A DNA stretch of 64,000 nt from Boswellia sacra (GCA_013180625.2 SNVD02013667.1:186001-250000); one strand, 5' to 3'. Shown: positions 45,738-57,184, numbered from the stretch's first letter. The notes: a model not told the origin generated them from the sequence alone. Made by a program: numbers and translations.

Positions 45738-46467
45738 ATGGATTCAAGCACTAGTGAAATAATCCATGATTTTCCACCCTTCTTCAAAGTTTTCAAAGAT
45801 GGCCATATAGAGAGGTACCAACTCTGGGAAACTGCTCAAGCAGGCCATGATCCAAGCACCGGGGTCCAATTCAAAGATGTTGTCATCGTGCCGGAAACCG
45901 GTGTTAAGGCTCGTATTTTCCTCCCAAATATCAACAGCCCCGCTCAAAAGCTCCCGCTTCTTGTACATTACCATGGTGGCGGCTTCTGCCTTGGATCAGC
46001 CTTTAGCGTTATAGTTAAGAATTTTCTCAGTTCGCTAGTCTCCCAAGCCAACATCATTGCCATTTCCATTGACTACAGGTTAGCCCCTGAGCATGCTCTG
46101 CCAATTGCGTATGAGGACTCATGGGCTGCATTAAAATGGGTTGGTACCCACTGGAGTGGGTTAGGGCCCGAACCATGGCTTAACAATGATGCAGATCTGT
46201 GATGATGACCCGAGATTGAACCCTGCAGCGGATCCGAAGTTGAAGAGGATGGTGGGTGAAAGAGTGCTAGTGTGCTTGGCAGAGAAAGATTTTTTGAGAA
46301 ATAGGGGTTTTGCATACTATGAGACTTTGACTAGAAGTGAGTGGAATGGTAGTGCTGAGGTTTATGAGACTTTGGGGGAAGGCCATTGCTTTCACATGTT
46401 CAATCCCTTTAGTGAGATGGCTCGACCTTTGATTGATAAAATGGTTCAGTTCATCCATGAGGAATAG
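45738..46467 (+). pseudogene. CXE pseudogene 3 (nucleophile region deleted)
   Basis: Residues 1-153 read cleanly (MDSSTSEIIHDFPPFFKVF, HGGG present) up to LNNDADL. The sequence then jumps to the CDDDPRLNP region. Compared with CXE4, about 187 bp are missing, including GRVFLGGESAGAN, and the joint puts a tga directly in frame. The rest of the C-terminus, including AEKD and GEGHCFH, follows in another frame to 46467. All else is well preserved, so the deletion is recent relative to the duplication. It could express only a truncated, inactive protein. Confidence 0.93.
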
Positions 46468-47648
46468 TTATTTTGGTTGTTATGTTGATTTGTAACAAAA
46501 TTCAATATTACCTTTAGCCTCACTTCATCCATTTTGATCATTATCTGTTATATCGGATTTTGACTTCATATTTCGTGTCATGTCATTTTTATTTACTGTA
46601 ACTTCTTTTTAAAAAAAAAATAAATAAATAAAAAGTTCTGTTTATACAAGGTTTCGCTCCTTTCCAGGCTTGTGAGACTTCAGTATCCAATGCATTACCA
46701 GACTCTAGCGCCAAATGCTTTTTCATATCTCCTACCTACTTCGTTAATTACTTCGAAGCTGTGAGCTGTATCGTTGCTTCATTTTGTCAAACACTTCATT
46801 GGATATGAACACTAATTGCTCAACTTGGTGTATTAGATATTGCAAGAAAATCAGATGAAATATTTGAGAAATAAAATTAATTTGAGAAGTTCAGATTCAA
46901 AATACAAAGTTTAATTAAGTTAATTTGTTTTAGGATTAAAATTAACATTACTGTATATCAATGGGTACCCATTGTTATGTGAGTATGAGGGATCATCTTT
47001 GATAGAGAAAAAAAAATTGTGACATACATAAGTATAATGAAGAAAAATAAAGAAGTGTACAAAGCAGAAAAAGAAAGGGAACAAAGGAAAATATAATCCA
47101 CTTATGAAATTGAGACCCATATCTATCACAAGTCTAATATTAGACCCTTCCCATTTATAAAAGGGTGATTCACCTGTCTAACTTAATTTAAGTATATTTT
47201 CATTTAAAAAAGACTTATTTTATAAAAGGATAACTTGTGGGTTCGATAATTACTAATTAATTTAATGAAGTATATTTTTATTTAATAAAGTATTAATTTA
47301 ATGAAAGCTAATATTATAAGTTCTGTTTAGTAAAGTGTTGTCTCATTTTTTGTCATAACTCTAGACAGAGAGTTGAGTGGAAGTGCCGAATCTTATATGT
47401 TACCATCTCCAAATTTTATGTGCATAGAAAAAGAAGATTAATGTTATTATATCATTTTCCTTTTCTGGTGCCAACTTAGCTACAGCAGAGTGTGGTAGAC
47501 CAAACCTTTTATCATATAAATTTTAACAACCCTTCCAACCAGCAGGTTTGTTAGTTAATTTCATATTAGACATTTCGCCCTCTAATCTCATCAATCAAAG
47601 TCTTTTCCTCAAGAAATACAGTTCTTTGAGTCTCTTTCAAAGTCAATA
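46468..47648. other. Intergenic; duplicated CXE 3' flank and promoter
   Basis: About 46670-47170 is homologous to about 48790-49230, and the segment near 47480-47640 resembles the leaders of pseudogene 3 and CXE4. No other gene was seen. Confidence 0.5.
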
Positions 47649-48535
47649 ATGGAATGAAGCACTAGTGAAATAATCAATGATTTTCCGAACTTCTTCGAAA
47701 CTTACAAAGATGGCCATGTAAAGAGGCACGAAGTCTGGGAAGTGTTAATGCAGGCCTTGACCCAAGCACAGGGGTCCAGTCCAATGATGTCGTCGTTGTG
47801 CCCGAAACCGGGGTTAAGTCTCGCATCTTCATCCCCAAGATCAACCACCACGATCAAAAGCTCCCGCTTCTTGTACATTACCATGGTGGCGGCTTCTGCA
47901 TTGGATCAGCATTTGGCGATATAGCTAACAATTTTCTCAGTTTACTTGTTCCCCCAAGCCAACATCATTGCCATTTCCATTGACTACAGATTAGCCCCCG
48001 AGCATCCTTTACCAATTGCACATCAAGACTCATGGGCTGCCCTAAAATGGGTTGCTACCCACTCCATTGGGCTAGGGCCAGAACCATTGCTTAACAATTA
48101 TACGGATCTGGGCCGGTTTTTTTGGCGGCTGAAAGTGCTGGAGCCAATGTCGCCCATTACGCGGCAGTCCAAGCTGGCGTCACGGGATTGGGCGGCTTAA
48201 AAGTTGAAGGTTTGCTTATAGTTCATCTCTTCTTTGGGAACAAAGAGCCTGCCAAAATGTACAAGTTTATGTGTCCAACTAGTAGCGGATGTGACGATGA
48301 CCCGAGACTGAACCCAGCAGCGGATCCGAACTTAAAGAGCATAGTTGGTGAAAGAGTGCTAGTGTGGGTGGCAGAGAAAGACAGGCTGAGGAGTTTTGAC
48401 TATAAGTGGGTGGAATGGTAATGCTGAAGTTTATGGGACTATAGGGGAAGGCCATTGCTTTCACATGTTGAATCCCACTGGTAAGAAGGCTAAGACCATT
48501 GATTCAGAAAATAGTTCATTTTTTAAATCACGAGT
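47649..48535 (+). pseudogene. CXE pseudogene 4
   Basis: The ATG at 47649 is followed at once by GAA TGA, where relatives have GAT TCA, so codon 3 is a stop. There are further frame slips near 47740, 47945 and 48115. HGGG survives. The elbow reads AAESAGAN, so the first Gly of GxSxG is lost. The C-terminus is shifted near 48400 and ends around 48535. It is most similar to CXE4 and pseudogene 3. Confidence 0.9.
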
Positions 48536-49740
48536 AGTTATTTTTGCAAAATTGGATGTTGCATACTCTTGATTTGTGATGTTTTCAGCGCAATTGTTTT
48601 TCGGGTTTCTCTTATATAATTGAAGCAATCTTTTGTGTATAATATTGTGAGATTTTGAATGAAATTTTATCCTTGTTTCATTCGTTTTGACTACTCTATA
48701 CTATAATCAGAACTTGTCTTTAAATGTTATCTACACCTACTATAACTTAGGAGCTATTGATTTTATTTTTATTAATAAAAAAAAGTCCAATGAGGTTTTG
48801 CTCCTTTTGCACAAGTGAGATTTTAAAATCATCCAATTTCCGTGTATACAAGTCAACACTAGAATTTAGCACCATATGCATTTTTACTCGGCTACTTCCA
48901 AGATGTGAGCTACATCAACTGCTTCATTTTGTCAAATACTTACGGTGGATATAAACGAGGATTTTTCAACTTGATGCAAGTGATGGCGTCATTGGATATT
49001 AATGAGTACTGGTTGTTATATAAGCATAAAATATAGATGTATGAAGGATCATTATCATCATTGAGAGTGGAAAAAATATCGTGACATATATAAGTAAATG
49101 TAAAAAAAATAAAGAAGTCCAAAGTTGAAAGGGAAAGGATTAAACAAAGGAAAAGAAAGCGTCCATCAATGAAATTGAGACTTCTATTTCTGCCTATCAC
49201 AAGTCTAATGCTAGAGTCCGGACCCTTCACATTTATTTAAAAAAAAATAACTCAATTTTTTTTCCTTTTGTTACGCCGCTGCAAATGGGAAGGATCTTTT
49301 CACTCTTGCAATTTAATTAAACAATATGAGTGGCTCATATTTATAGCACAATAAAAATACTATAAAGTTCCTTTCAGATGATGCTTTTGTTTCTTTATAG
49401 TTCAAAATATAATATCCAAAATTTAAGATTAATTCATATTTTTTATTTAAAGGGATATGGTTTTCTTTTTTTTTTTTTTGTCACATCTGTCCCCAACACT
49501 ATTAATTGATAACCATATAGAGAGAAATCTTCTTTTCGATTTAATTGGCAGCCCCACAAGATATAAGTGTTCTGCCTCATAAATTTTACCAACCGTTCCA
49601 ACCAGAAAAGTTGGCTTTTATGACTTTTAGTTTAGTTGTTTATGGTTTCTATTTAATTTAGACCTTTGCCTGGTTCCTTATCTAAACAATCAAATTCACT
49701 TTCCCAAGAAATTCAGTTCTTGGAGTCTCAAAATTCAATA
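48536..49740. other. Intergenic; duplicated CXE 3' flank and CXE4 promoter
   Basis: Non-coding. 48790-49230 repeats 46670-47170. The leader near 49586-49620 (accgttccaaccagaaaagt) is shared with the neighbouring copies. No clear TATA box was found. Confidence 0.5.
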
Positions 49741-50652
49741 ATGGATTCAAGCAATAGTGAAATAATCCAAAGTTTTCCACCCTTCTTCAAAGTTTTCAAA
49801 GATGGCCATATAGAGAGGTACCAACTCTGGGAAACTGTTCAAGCAGGCAATGATCCAACCACCGGGGTCCAGTCCAAAGATGTTGTCATCGTGCCGGAAA
49901 CCGGTGTTAAGGCTCGTATTTTCCTCCCCAAAATCACTGGCCCCAATCAAAAGCTGCCGCTTTTTGTTCATTACCATGGTGGTGGCTTCTGCTGTGGATC
50001 AGCCTTTGGAGTTAAAGCTAAGAATTTTCTCAGTTTACTAGTCTCCCGAGCCAACATCATTGCCGTTTCCATTGACTACAGGTTGGCCCCTGAGCATCCT
50101 TTGCCGATTGCATATGAAGACTCATGGGCTGCACTCAAATGGGTTGCTACCCACTCAAATGGGCTAGGGCCCGAAGCATGGGTTAACGATCATGCAGATC
50201 TGGGCCGGGTCTTTTTGGGGGGTGAGAGTGCCGGAGCCAATATTGCCCATTACGTGGCGGTACAAGCTGGCACGAGAGGATTGGAGGGCTTAAAAATTGA
50301 AGGGTTGCTCATAGTTCACCCATTCTTTGGGGGTAAAGAGCCTGATGAAATGTACAAGTTTATGTGTCCAACAAGCAGCGGATGTGATGATGACCCGAAA
50401 TTGAACCCGGCTGCGGATCCGAACTTGAAGAGGGTGCTTGCCGATAGAGTACTAGTGTGCCTTGCAGAGAAAGATTGGCTGAGAAATAGAGGTTTCGCAT
50501 ACTACGAGAGTTTGAGTAGAAGTGGATGGAATGGTAGTGCTGAAGTTTATGAGACTTTAGGGGAAGGACATACCTTCCACATGTTCAATCCCAATAGTGA
50601 GAGGGCTGGACCCTTGATTGAGAAGATGGTTCGTTTTATCAATCAAAGCTAG
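49741..50652 (+). CDS. Carboxylesterase CXE4 (intact)
   Basis: An intronless 303-residue protein. The first ATG is 49741; the open frame reaches further upstream but without an ATG. HGGG (79-82), Ser163 in GESAGAN, Asp245 in AEKDWL and His277 are present. The His loop reads GEGHTFH rather than GEDHCFH, so the acidic residue before the His is Gly. There is no signal peptide. It is the intact parent type of pseudogenes 3 and 4, which precede it in tandem. A soluble ester hydrolase is predicted; the substrate is unknown. Confidence 0.95.
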   Translation: MDSSNSEIIQSFPPFFKVFKDGHIERYQLWETVQAGNDPTTGVQSKDVVIVPETGVKARIFLPKITGPNQKLPLFVHYHGGGFCCGSAFGVKAKNFLSLLVSRANIIAVSIDYRLAPEHPLPIAYEDSWAALKWVATHSNGLGPEAWVNDHADLGRVFLGGESAGANIAHYVAVQAGTRGLEGLKIEGLLIVHPFFGGKEPDEMYKFMCPTSSGCDDDPKLNPAADPNLKRVLADRVLVCLAEKDWLRNRGFAYYESLSRSGWNGSAEVYETLGEGHTFHMFNPNSERAGPLIEKMVRFINQS

Positions 50653-52188
50653 TTATTTTGGGTAGTCTATATAGTAATTAATAATCAATATTAGTACCTA
50701 TATTTGTTGTCAACTTAAATATATTGCAGCAGTAGTAAAAAATAACTTTAGTACTTTACCAAGAAAATGCTTGGTTGTGGCGGAACTGTACATTTGTATC
50801 CTCTAATTTGTGAGGTTTTTGGATTTTTTTTTCCTTCTCTCTAAAAGACTTGATATTAATAGGAGTCGTCTCTTGCCTATAAAGTGCAATAGCCTTCCCC
50901 ATATAGAAGTGTAAGATTTGCAGACTGAAACTTTATACTCATTGCATCCATCTTAACACACTGAATCATATCATATATAGATCGAAAGTATTAATTCTGA
51001 ATTGTGTTGTATGACTTTTTATGAATAACCTGTAAGATCTAAAAGTATCAATTGCCCTAGCTCGTAATATAAAACACCAGCCCTAGTGCCACAAGCTAAC
51101 TTGGATATTTCAATTTAGGCAATATCAACAACTTTACTTAATGGGAAGGGATCTTTTAACATAAAATTAGATAAATTTCTAGTCATCATTCGCAAAAATC
51201 TAATGGTTACTATAATTGATAAGTTGATAATATTTAGAGTGTGTCTATTTCATTTTTTTATTGGCCAGAAGAGCTTTTTTAATGTCAATAGGTCTTCAAA
51301 TTTTTTTAGGTTGTTTGGTTATTATCTAAAAAAAGCTTATAAGTAATTAAAAAAATTGTTTTATGCTTTTTAAAAAAAGCTCGAAATTGAGACTTTTAGT
51401 AAAAATTCTTTTTGAGCTTTTGTTTTTAATTATAAAATTTCAAATATATCCTTACCATATTTTAAAAATTTATCTTATCATTCATTTCAAAAAAAAAATT
51501 ATTTTAGTAATTTAACATTAATAAATACTTATATATTTATCTAACTAAACAATTAACAAATTTTTTAATATAAAAACTCTACTTTTCTAAGCTCTACTTT
51601 AATAATATATATTTTAATAAGCTCTACTTAGAGAAACTGAAATAAATAAGTGTTAACACAAACTTTTTCCCTTTAAATCTCAATTATTGGATTTGATGAG
51701 GTAAAAAACTATAAATGTGTATCAATAAATTGTGTAAAAGGATTCTTCCCGTTATCAAAAACTGTATTTAATTTATTGGATGCAAAGCACATAATCTTTC
51801 ATATGATGTAAGTGATGGCGTCATTAGATATTGGAAGCTCATATGCTAGAAGCATATGCAATAAAATCGGATGGAATATTGTATTTTAGTTGCACAATTT
51901 TTTTTTTTCGGATTAAAATTACTATATCATGGCTAGCCATTGTTATAAGAATTTAGTGTACGAGGGATGATCGTTTAAGGGGGGAAAAATATCGAAATAT
52001 ATAAAGTCAAAAATAAAGAAAATAAAGAAGTTGAAAGTAGAAAGTTAAGCGACTGAAGTATATATAAGAAAGGAAATTAACAAAAATAAAAAAGAAAGGA
52101 CTTGCTGGTATAACCCTAGAATGTTGGTTGAAATAATTAATCTACACATTAACCACAAATCGTGGCCCCCCATATAGGCAACAACGAA
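50653..52188. other. Intergenic; no gene seen
   Basis: AT-rich. A stretch at about 51230-51660 with agctttttt and aagctctact near its edges could be an old MITE, but the ends cannot be defined. Confidence 0.45.
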
Positions 52189-52194
52189 TATAAA
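52189..52194 (+). promoter_or_regulatory. TATA box of CXE5
   Basis: TATAAA in the context cgaatataaaacgc, 85 bp before the CXE5 ATG, a typical spacing for a plant promoter with a short leader. Confidence 0.6.
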
Positions 52195-52278
52195 ACGCTT
52201 CGATTTCCACGTGAAACGACAACCGACCTTCAACTTCACCACTTCACTTCTTCATTGCAACCTTATTCTATCTCTTCA

Positions 52279-53187
52279 ATGGCATCATCAACCGACTCTG
52301 AAATCGCCAAAGACTACCGCTTCTTCCGAGTTTACAAAGACGGCCGTGTCGAGTTGTTCCGTCCCCACTGCGACAAGATCCCACCCTCCGACGACCCCGT
52401 CACCGGCGTCCGATCTAAGGACGTCAATATCTCCTCTGAACCTCCTGTATCCGCCCGTATTTTCATACCTAGACTCACCTGTCCTTTCCAGAAGTTCCCT
52501 CTCTTGCTCTACGTGCATGGTGGCGGCTTTTCCATGCAATCCGCCTTTGCTCCACATTACCATCAGTTCTGCAGCAACGTTGCCGCCCAAGCTAACGTCA
52601 TAGTTGTCTCTGTGGAGTACGGACTCTTCCCGAGCCGACCCATACCCGCTTGCTATGAAGATTCATGGGCTGCGCTCAAGTGGGTGGCGTCCCATGTTGG
52701 CGGAAATGGACCTGAGCCATGGCTGAACGACCATGCTGATTTTGGCAAAGTTTTTATTGGTGGAGACAGTGCTGGAGGGAACATCTCGCACACTTTGGCT
52801 TTCCGGGTCGGGTCATTAGGATTACCCGGAGTTAAGGTGGCTGGAGTTATTCTTGTCCATCCGTATTTTGGTGGGACGGAAGATGATGAGATGTGGTTGA
52901 TCATGTGTCCAGAGAACGGTGGGTTGCAGGATCCTCGGCTGAATCCACCAGCAGAGGATCTGGCGAAGCTTGGATGTGAGAGGGTTTTGATGTTTGTGGC
53001 TGAGAAGGATCATTTGAACGCTGTGGGGAAGAATTACTATGAAAGGTTGAAGAAGAGTGGATGGGGAGGGACAGTGGAGTTGGTTGAGAATCATGGTGAA
53101 GAGCACTGCTTCCATCTTCATGATTCTAAATATGAGAAGGCTGTGGAGTTGACTAACAAGTTTGTTTCGTTTATCAAACAAGAGTGA
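52279..53187 (+). CDS. Carboxylesterase CXE5 (intact, divergent subgroup)
   Basis: A 302-residue intronless alpha/beta-hydrolase. ATG 52279 (MASSTDSE) is the first ATG after the TATA box; the upstream open frame has none. HGGG (80-83), Ser164 in GGDSAGGN, Asp244 in AEKDHL and His276 in EEHCFH are present. It differs from CXE1-4 in having VEYGLFPSRPIPAC where they have IDYRxxPEHxxP, and in the GGLQDPRL segment. CXE6 shares these features, so the two form their own subgroup. No targeting signal is visible, unlike CXE6. A cytosolic ester hydrolase is likely. Confidence 0.95.
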   Translation: MASSTDSEIAKDYRFFRVYKDGRVELFRPHCDKIPPSDDPVTGVRSKDVNISSEPPVSARIFIPRLTCPFQKFPLLLYVHGGGFSMQSAFAPHYHQFCSNVAAQANVIVVSVEYGLFPSRPIPACYEDSWAALKWVASHVGGNGPEPWLNDHADFGKVFIGGDSAGGNISHTLAFRVGSLGLPGVKVAGVILVHPYFGGTEDDEMWLIMCPENGGLQDPRLNPPAEDLAKLGCERVLMFVAEKDHLNAVGKNYYERLKKSGWGGTVELVENHGEEHCFHLHDSKYEKAVELTNKFVSFIKQE

Positions 53188-54473
53188 TTAGTTTGGTGTA
53201 AATAAATAAATGTGTCAATGTCAAATGTGAAATAATTAATGAGTGAACTTGCATATCCATCTGATAAGAGAGTCCAGTCGGTTGTGTATCCTAATTTGAC
53301 ATTGATGAATGATGATGAAATTAGTGAATTAAATATTTAGTAGTGAATTTGGAGAGAAATGAGTACTTTTTGTTGCCAAGAGTGATCTTTTATATATATA
53401 ATTTGAGTTTTGATTGTGATGATTCCTCATTTTTAATTGATTTAACCGGCTAGCTTGATAGAAGGGAATTTAAATCTTTCTTCAGTTGCTTTAATTTCAT
53501 TTTTGTATGTTTTTATTTTCCACATCAAATTGGTTCAACCTTTAAAAGAAGTTTTGATTCTCAAAACAATACTCGATTTCAATTATTGAAAAAGTAATGA
53601 TTTTTTATGTGAACAATTACAACTTTTCCTTTTTCTTGTGTCTGCATATGAGAGAACAGACGATGACATTTGACATTTAACTTTAAACAAAGCAGAAACA
53701 ACTTGCAACATTTAATTATCATATATATGAAGCATCAGTATTATCATTCATAGGAAGGGTTCAATTGATTTGAAAATAGGATTATAGATCTCATGAACAG
53801 ATTATACATCGATGGATTTGGGCATAAAAGTTCTTTTCATCATCTCATTTGCAAGTCGGAGTACTACAGTAACTTGCACCTTAAAGGGGGAGTAATAGGA
53901 CTCTACCAGTTTGCTATATATAGTTTGGATGATCTCCTTCCTGATTCTGAAGATTATTGGACTTAAATTTGGGCATTCAGCACCAAATATTTTGCAATTT
54001 CTCTGTACTTGTAATGTTTTGTCCATGATAACTTTTCCATGTCCTTGTTTCTGGGTTGTTTATTTTATCAACAAGAGAACAGATAAAAAAATTATGAAAT
54101 AAGTTAACGACTCAGTAAAACACATAATAATTTATAGATTTGATGCCCACTAAAAAGAGGAGGAATGAGAAAGTATCATTAGAATATTACAAGGTTTTAT
54201 ACTTCTCAGCTATTCCATTTGCAAAGTTAATTTCATGTAAAAATCTGATGAATAAAAGATTTCTTGCTGTCAGGACCATTCCCATCATCCATCATTCCTC
54301 GTAGCATCCTTCTATTCCACACGCATGCCTCTATTCTATCCTTATAATATTTAAATTTCAACATATATATATACATTACTGTTAGCACCAAAGCTAAACA
54401 TTTAAATGATAATTATTGACAACAAACCATAAGAGCTCCGTGATGTCTATCATCATCAACACATCAACGGATG
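53188..54473. other. Intergenic; no gene seen
   Basis: AT-rich DNA with short open frames that resemble no known protein. It holds the 3' flanks of CXE5 and of the minus-strand GDU-like gene. Confidence 0.5.
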
Positions 54474-54791
54474 TTATACTTGTTCCGGAAGTTGACTTGG
54501 AGGAAGTGGTTTGGCTATGTAAGAAGGGTTCTGCTCTCCAGCCATGATTACAACAACCTCTGCAACGGGATTGGTACTTATCTGATTGAGCTGTTCAGGC
54601 CTTTCTTTGGCTTCACTTGATGTGTTTGTTGCAGCGGGTTTAGGCTGAGAGCAAGAGAACTTTATCATTAAGATTACGAGGAGAAAAAAGATGAGAGTGA
54701 GTGCGCCGAAAATGCATTCGGTGGTGGTGGTCCATTGCAATCTTGCACTGTTGTCATGTGAGTCATTACTTGCAGGCAACATGGCAGTCAT
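54474..54791 (-). CDS. GLUTAMINE DUMPER (GDU)-like small membrane protein
   Basis: A 105-residue single-exon protein. A short extracytosolic N-terminus is followed by one membrane span (about residues 27-47, CIFGALTLIFFLLVILMIKF), then a cytosolic tail with VAEVVVIMAGEQNPSYIAKP. That stretch contains the VIMAG motif that defines the family. GDU proteins are plant-specific and influence amino-acid export and nitrogen signalling, acting with the LOG2 ubiquitin ligase in Arabidopsis. Length and layout fit the family (roughly 100-160 residues). ATG at 54791 is the first; a second Met four codons on is possible. It is the only non-CXE host gene that looks intact in the cluster. Confidence 0.88.
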   Translation of the reverse strand: MTAMLPASNDSHDNSARLQWTTTTECIFGALTLIFFLLVILMIKFSCSQPKPAATNTSSEAKERPEQLNQISTNPVAEVVVIMAGEQNPSYIAKPLPPSQLPEQV

Positions 54792-55849
54792 TCAATACCA
54801 ATAATGGCTCTGAAATGAAAGGAAAAAGAAGAAAAAATTAAGGTTTTCAAGATATGAAAATGGTGAAGATCAATTCTCTCTGCCGCTTAGCCTGTAGTTA
54901 TAGGAGGATTAAGTAGCTAGCAAATGAGACTTGTGTTCCTAATTGATATTAATTAATTGTCCTTGTAAGAAAGCTTATTGTGGGTTAAGCCAAAATTGAA
55001 ACAAAAAAGAGTGACACTTTCATACCCTTTAATATTCTTGTTTTTGTTCTTAGGTGAAGTGGTTGACATGAGAAAGCATCTTTTGTGTCCTTAAATTTGT
55101 TATAAACCAAAAATGGTTTAGGTGAAAATTACAGATGGCATTTCTAATTGCTAATTAAGATATTATCAAATTGATCATGCAACCAACTCAGCTTTGTTAT
55201 TCTTGCTTTTTGTTTCAACCTTTGTTTTTTTCTTTCTAATTGTTTGGTTGATCTTTCCAAGAGGAGATGACATATACAAAGAAAGCACTAAAAGGGTCCA
55301 ATTGATTTGTTAAATATAATACTAAAATATTAAGTTCAGAATAATTTACATCTATTAACCTTCTTTAAATTTCAACCACCTCCCTCATTTTTTTTAGAAT
55401 AAATACTAAGAATCCAATTATTTATTTTAAAATATGTACATTTTACCGATCTATTTTAAATCAATATTAGTCTTATATCACTTCCTATATTAAAAAAAAT
55501 TAAAATCAGAAAAATATTTTTATTAAAATTTAAAAATAAAAAACGCAAAATACAAAAATAAACGCAACTAAACTCTCAATTGAAGTAGTAAATCAATGTT
55601 AACGGATTGCTTAACCAGTCTAAAACTGAGAAAAATATACCAAATTGAATTGTTTCAAATCAATAAGCATTATTAAAACTTAAAAACTCCACATCGGAAT
55701 CGAAAAGAAGCCTGTAAATCTTCACTGCATCTGAAACCCTCCATCCTATCCGCCGCAACCTGTCATTCTCTTCCATCTTCACCTAACAATTTCAATTATT
55801 TTTCTTTCAATTTATCAGAAATTGAAAACTGCATCTTCTTGTCAGTCCA
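54792..55849. other. Intergenic between divergent GDU-like gene and CXE6
   Basis: Holds the two promoters back to back. No clear TATA box is visible close to the CXE6 start; a CT-rich leader-like stretch lies at 55735-55845. No other gene was seen. Confidence 0.5.
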
Positions 55850-56956
55850 ATGGCATCTCTTTGTCTCAACAATCTATCATCAATTCTACACAGGAAATGT
55901 AGTTTCAATTTCAAGGCCCCCATTTACGTTAACTCGTTAAAATCCAACTTTTCTCAGACAAAAATGGCATCTTTCAAAGCTTCAATTTTTACTAGCTGGA
56001 TAAAACCCCAGTTCAAGACCCATTTCCGCGCATATTCAGCAACTTCTGATCGTCACCCGAAAGCGTTGGATCCCAACGACGTAGCCCACCAGTTTCGTTT
56101 CTTCAGAGTCTACAAAGATGGCCAGATCGAAAAGTTCCGATCCACCCAAAAAATCCCCCCTTCAGATGACCCGATAACCGGGGTCCGCTGTAAAGATATT
56201 GTAATTTCATCAGAACCCGTCATATCAGCACGTATTTTCCTGCCCCGGATCCGTGACCAGAGCCGGAAACTTCCTGTTCTCTTCCACGTCCATGGTGGTG
56301 GATTCTGCTTTGAGTCAGCTTTCTCTCCAGTTCATTCAAAGTACTTAACTCTGTTGACGGCTGAAGCTGAGGTAATCACAGTTTCCGTTGAATACGGGCT
56401 GTTTCCGGATCGACCCATACCTGCATGTTACGAGGACTCATGGGTGGGGCTCCACTGGGTGGCGGGTCATGCTGATGGGAATGGACCCGAACCCTGGTTC
56501 AATGACTATGCAAATTTTGATCGAGTTTATATAGCTGGAGAGAGTGCCGGAGGGAACATCTCGCACAATTTAGCCGTTCGGGTTGGTTCAATCGGGTTGC
56601 CCGGAGTGAGGGTGGAGGGTACGGTTCTGGTGCACCCGTATTTTGGTGGTACGGATGATGACCAAATGTGGCTTTACATGTGTCCAACCAATGGTGGGTT
56701 GCAGGATCCGAGATTGAAACCGACTGCAGAGGATCTGGCAAGGCTTGGGTGTGAGAGAATGTTGATATTTGTGGCAGAGAAAGATCATCTTAACGTGGTG
56801 GGAAGGAATTATTACAAGGAATTGAAAAGGACTGGATGGAAAGGAAGCGTCGAGATTGTGGAACATGATGGAGAAGACCATTGTTTTCATATGGAGGATC
56901 TCACTAGTGAGAAGGCTGTGGCTCTTGTCAAACGATTTGTTTCTTTTATAGAATAA
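55850..56956 (+). CDS. Carboxylesterase CXE6 with predicted organellar presequence
   Basis: A 368-residue intronless hydrolase. The catalytic part starts near residue 80 (HQFRFFRVYKDG). HGGG (148-151), Ser232 in GESAGGN, Asp312 in AEKDHL and His344 in GEDHCFH are all present. The first 65 or so residues are rich in Ser, Lys, Arg, Phe and Asn and contain no Asp or Glu. They end HFRAY-SATS, which fits the mitochondrial processing rule (Arg at -3, Tyr before the cut). A plastid or dual target is also possible. An internal Met at residue 39 would give a shorter version of the same signal. The closest relative is CXE5, which lacks this extension. An ester hydrolase inside an organelle is predicted. 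Confidence 0.93.
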   Translation: MASLCLNNLSSILHRKCSFNFKAPIYVNSLKSNFSQTKMASFKASIFTSWIKPQFKTHFRAYSATSDRHPKALDPNDVAHQFRFFRVYKDGQIEKFRSTQKIPPSDDPITGVRCKDIVISSEPVISARIFLPRIRDQSRKLPVLFHVHGGGFCFESAFSPVHSKYLTLLTAEAEVITVSVEYGLFPDRPIPACYEDSWVGLHWVAGHADGNGPEPWFNDYANFDRVYIAGESAGGNISHNLAVRVGSIGLPGVRVEGTVLVHPYFGGTDDDQMWLYMCPTNGGLQDPRLKPTAEDLARLGCERMLIFVAEKDHLNVVGRNYYKELKRTGWKGSVEIVEHDGEDHCFHMEDLTSEKAVALVKRFVSFIE

Positions 56957-57184
56957 GAATAGTACCAAAATTTTGTAACGTTGTTTTAGAAATTTTTGTA
57001 TTACAATTAAGATAGAAGATCTGTTTATTTATTTTTCATTAAAATTAATGATAGGAAATATATTTTAATGTGTTTTATAGTAAAAGTGTATTAATGAAGG
57101 CAACAAGAGGTTACAGAAAAAGTATTTTTTTTAATAAATACATAACCCACCTTCTATTGTACTCATAGAGTTCATATTTAGATA
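56957..57184. other. Short spacer after CXE6
   Basis: AT-rich 3' flank. No feature recognised. Confidence 0.4.

Noticed and set aside
49666..49740. Signal peptide before CXE4
   Set aside because: This stretch starts at a non-ATG codon and is leader DNA.
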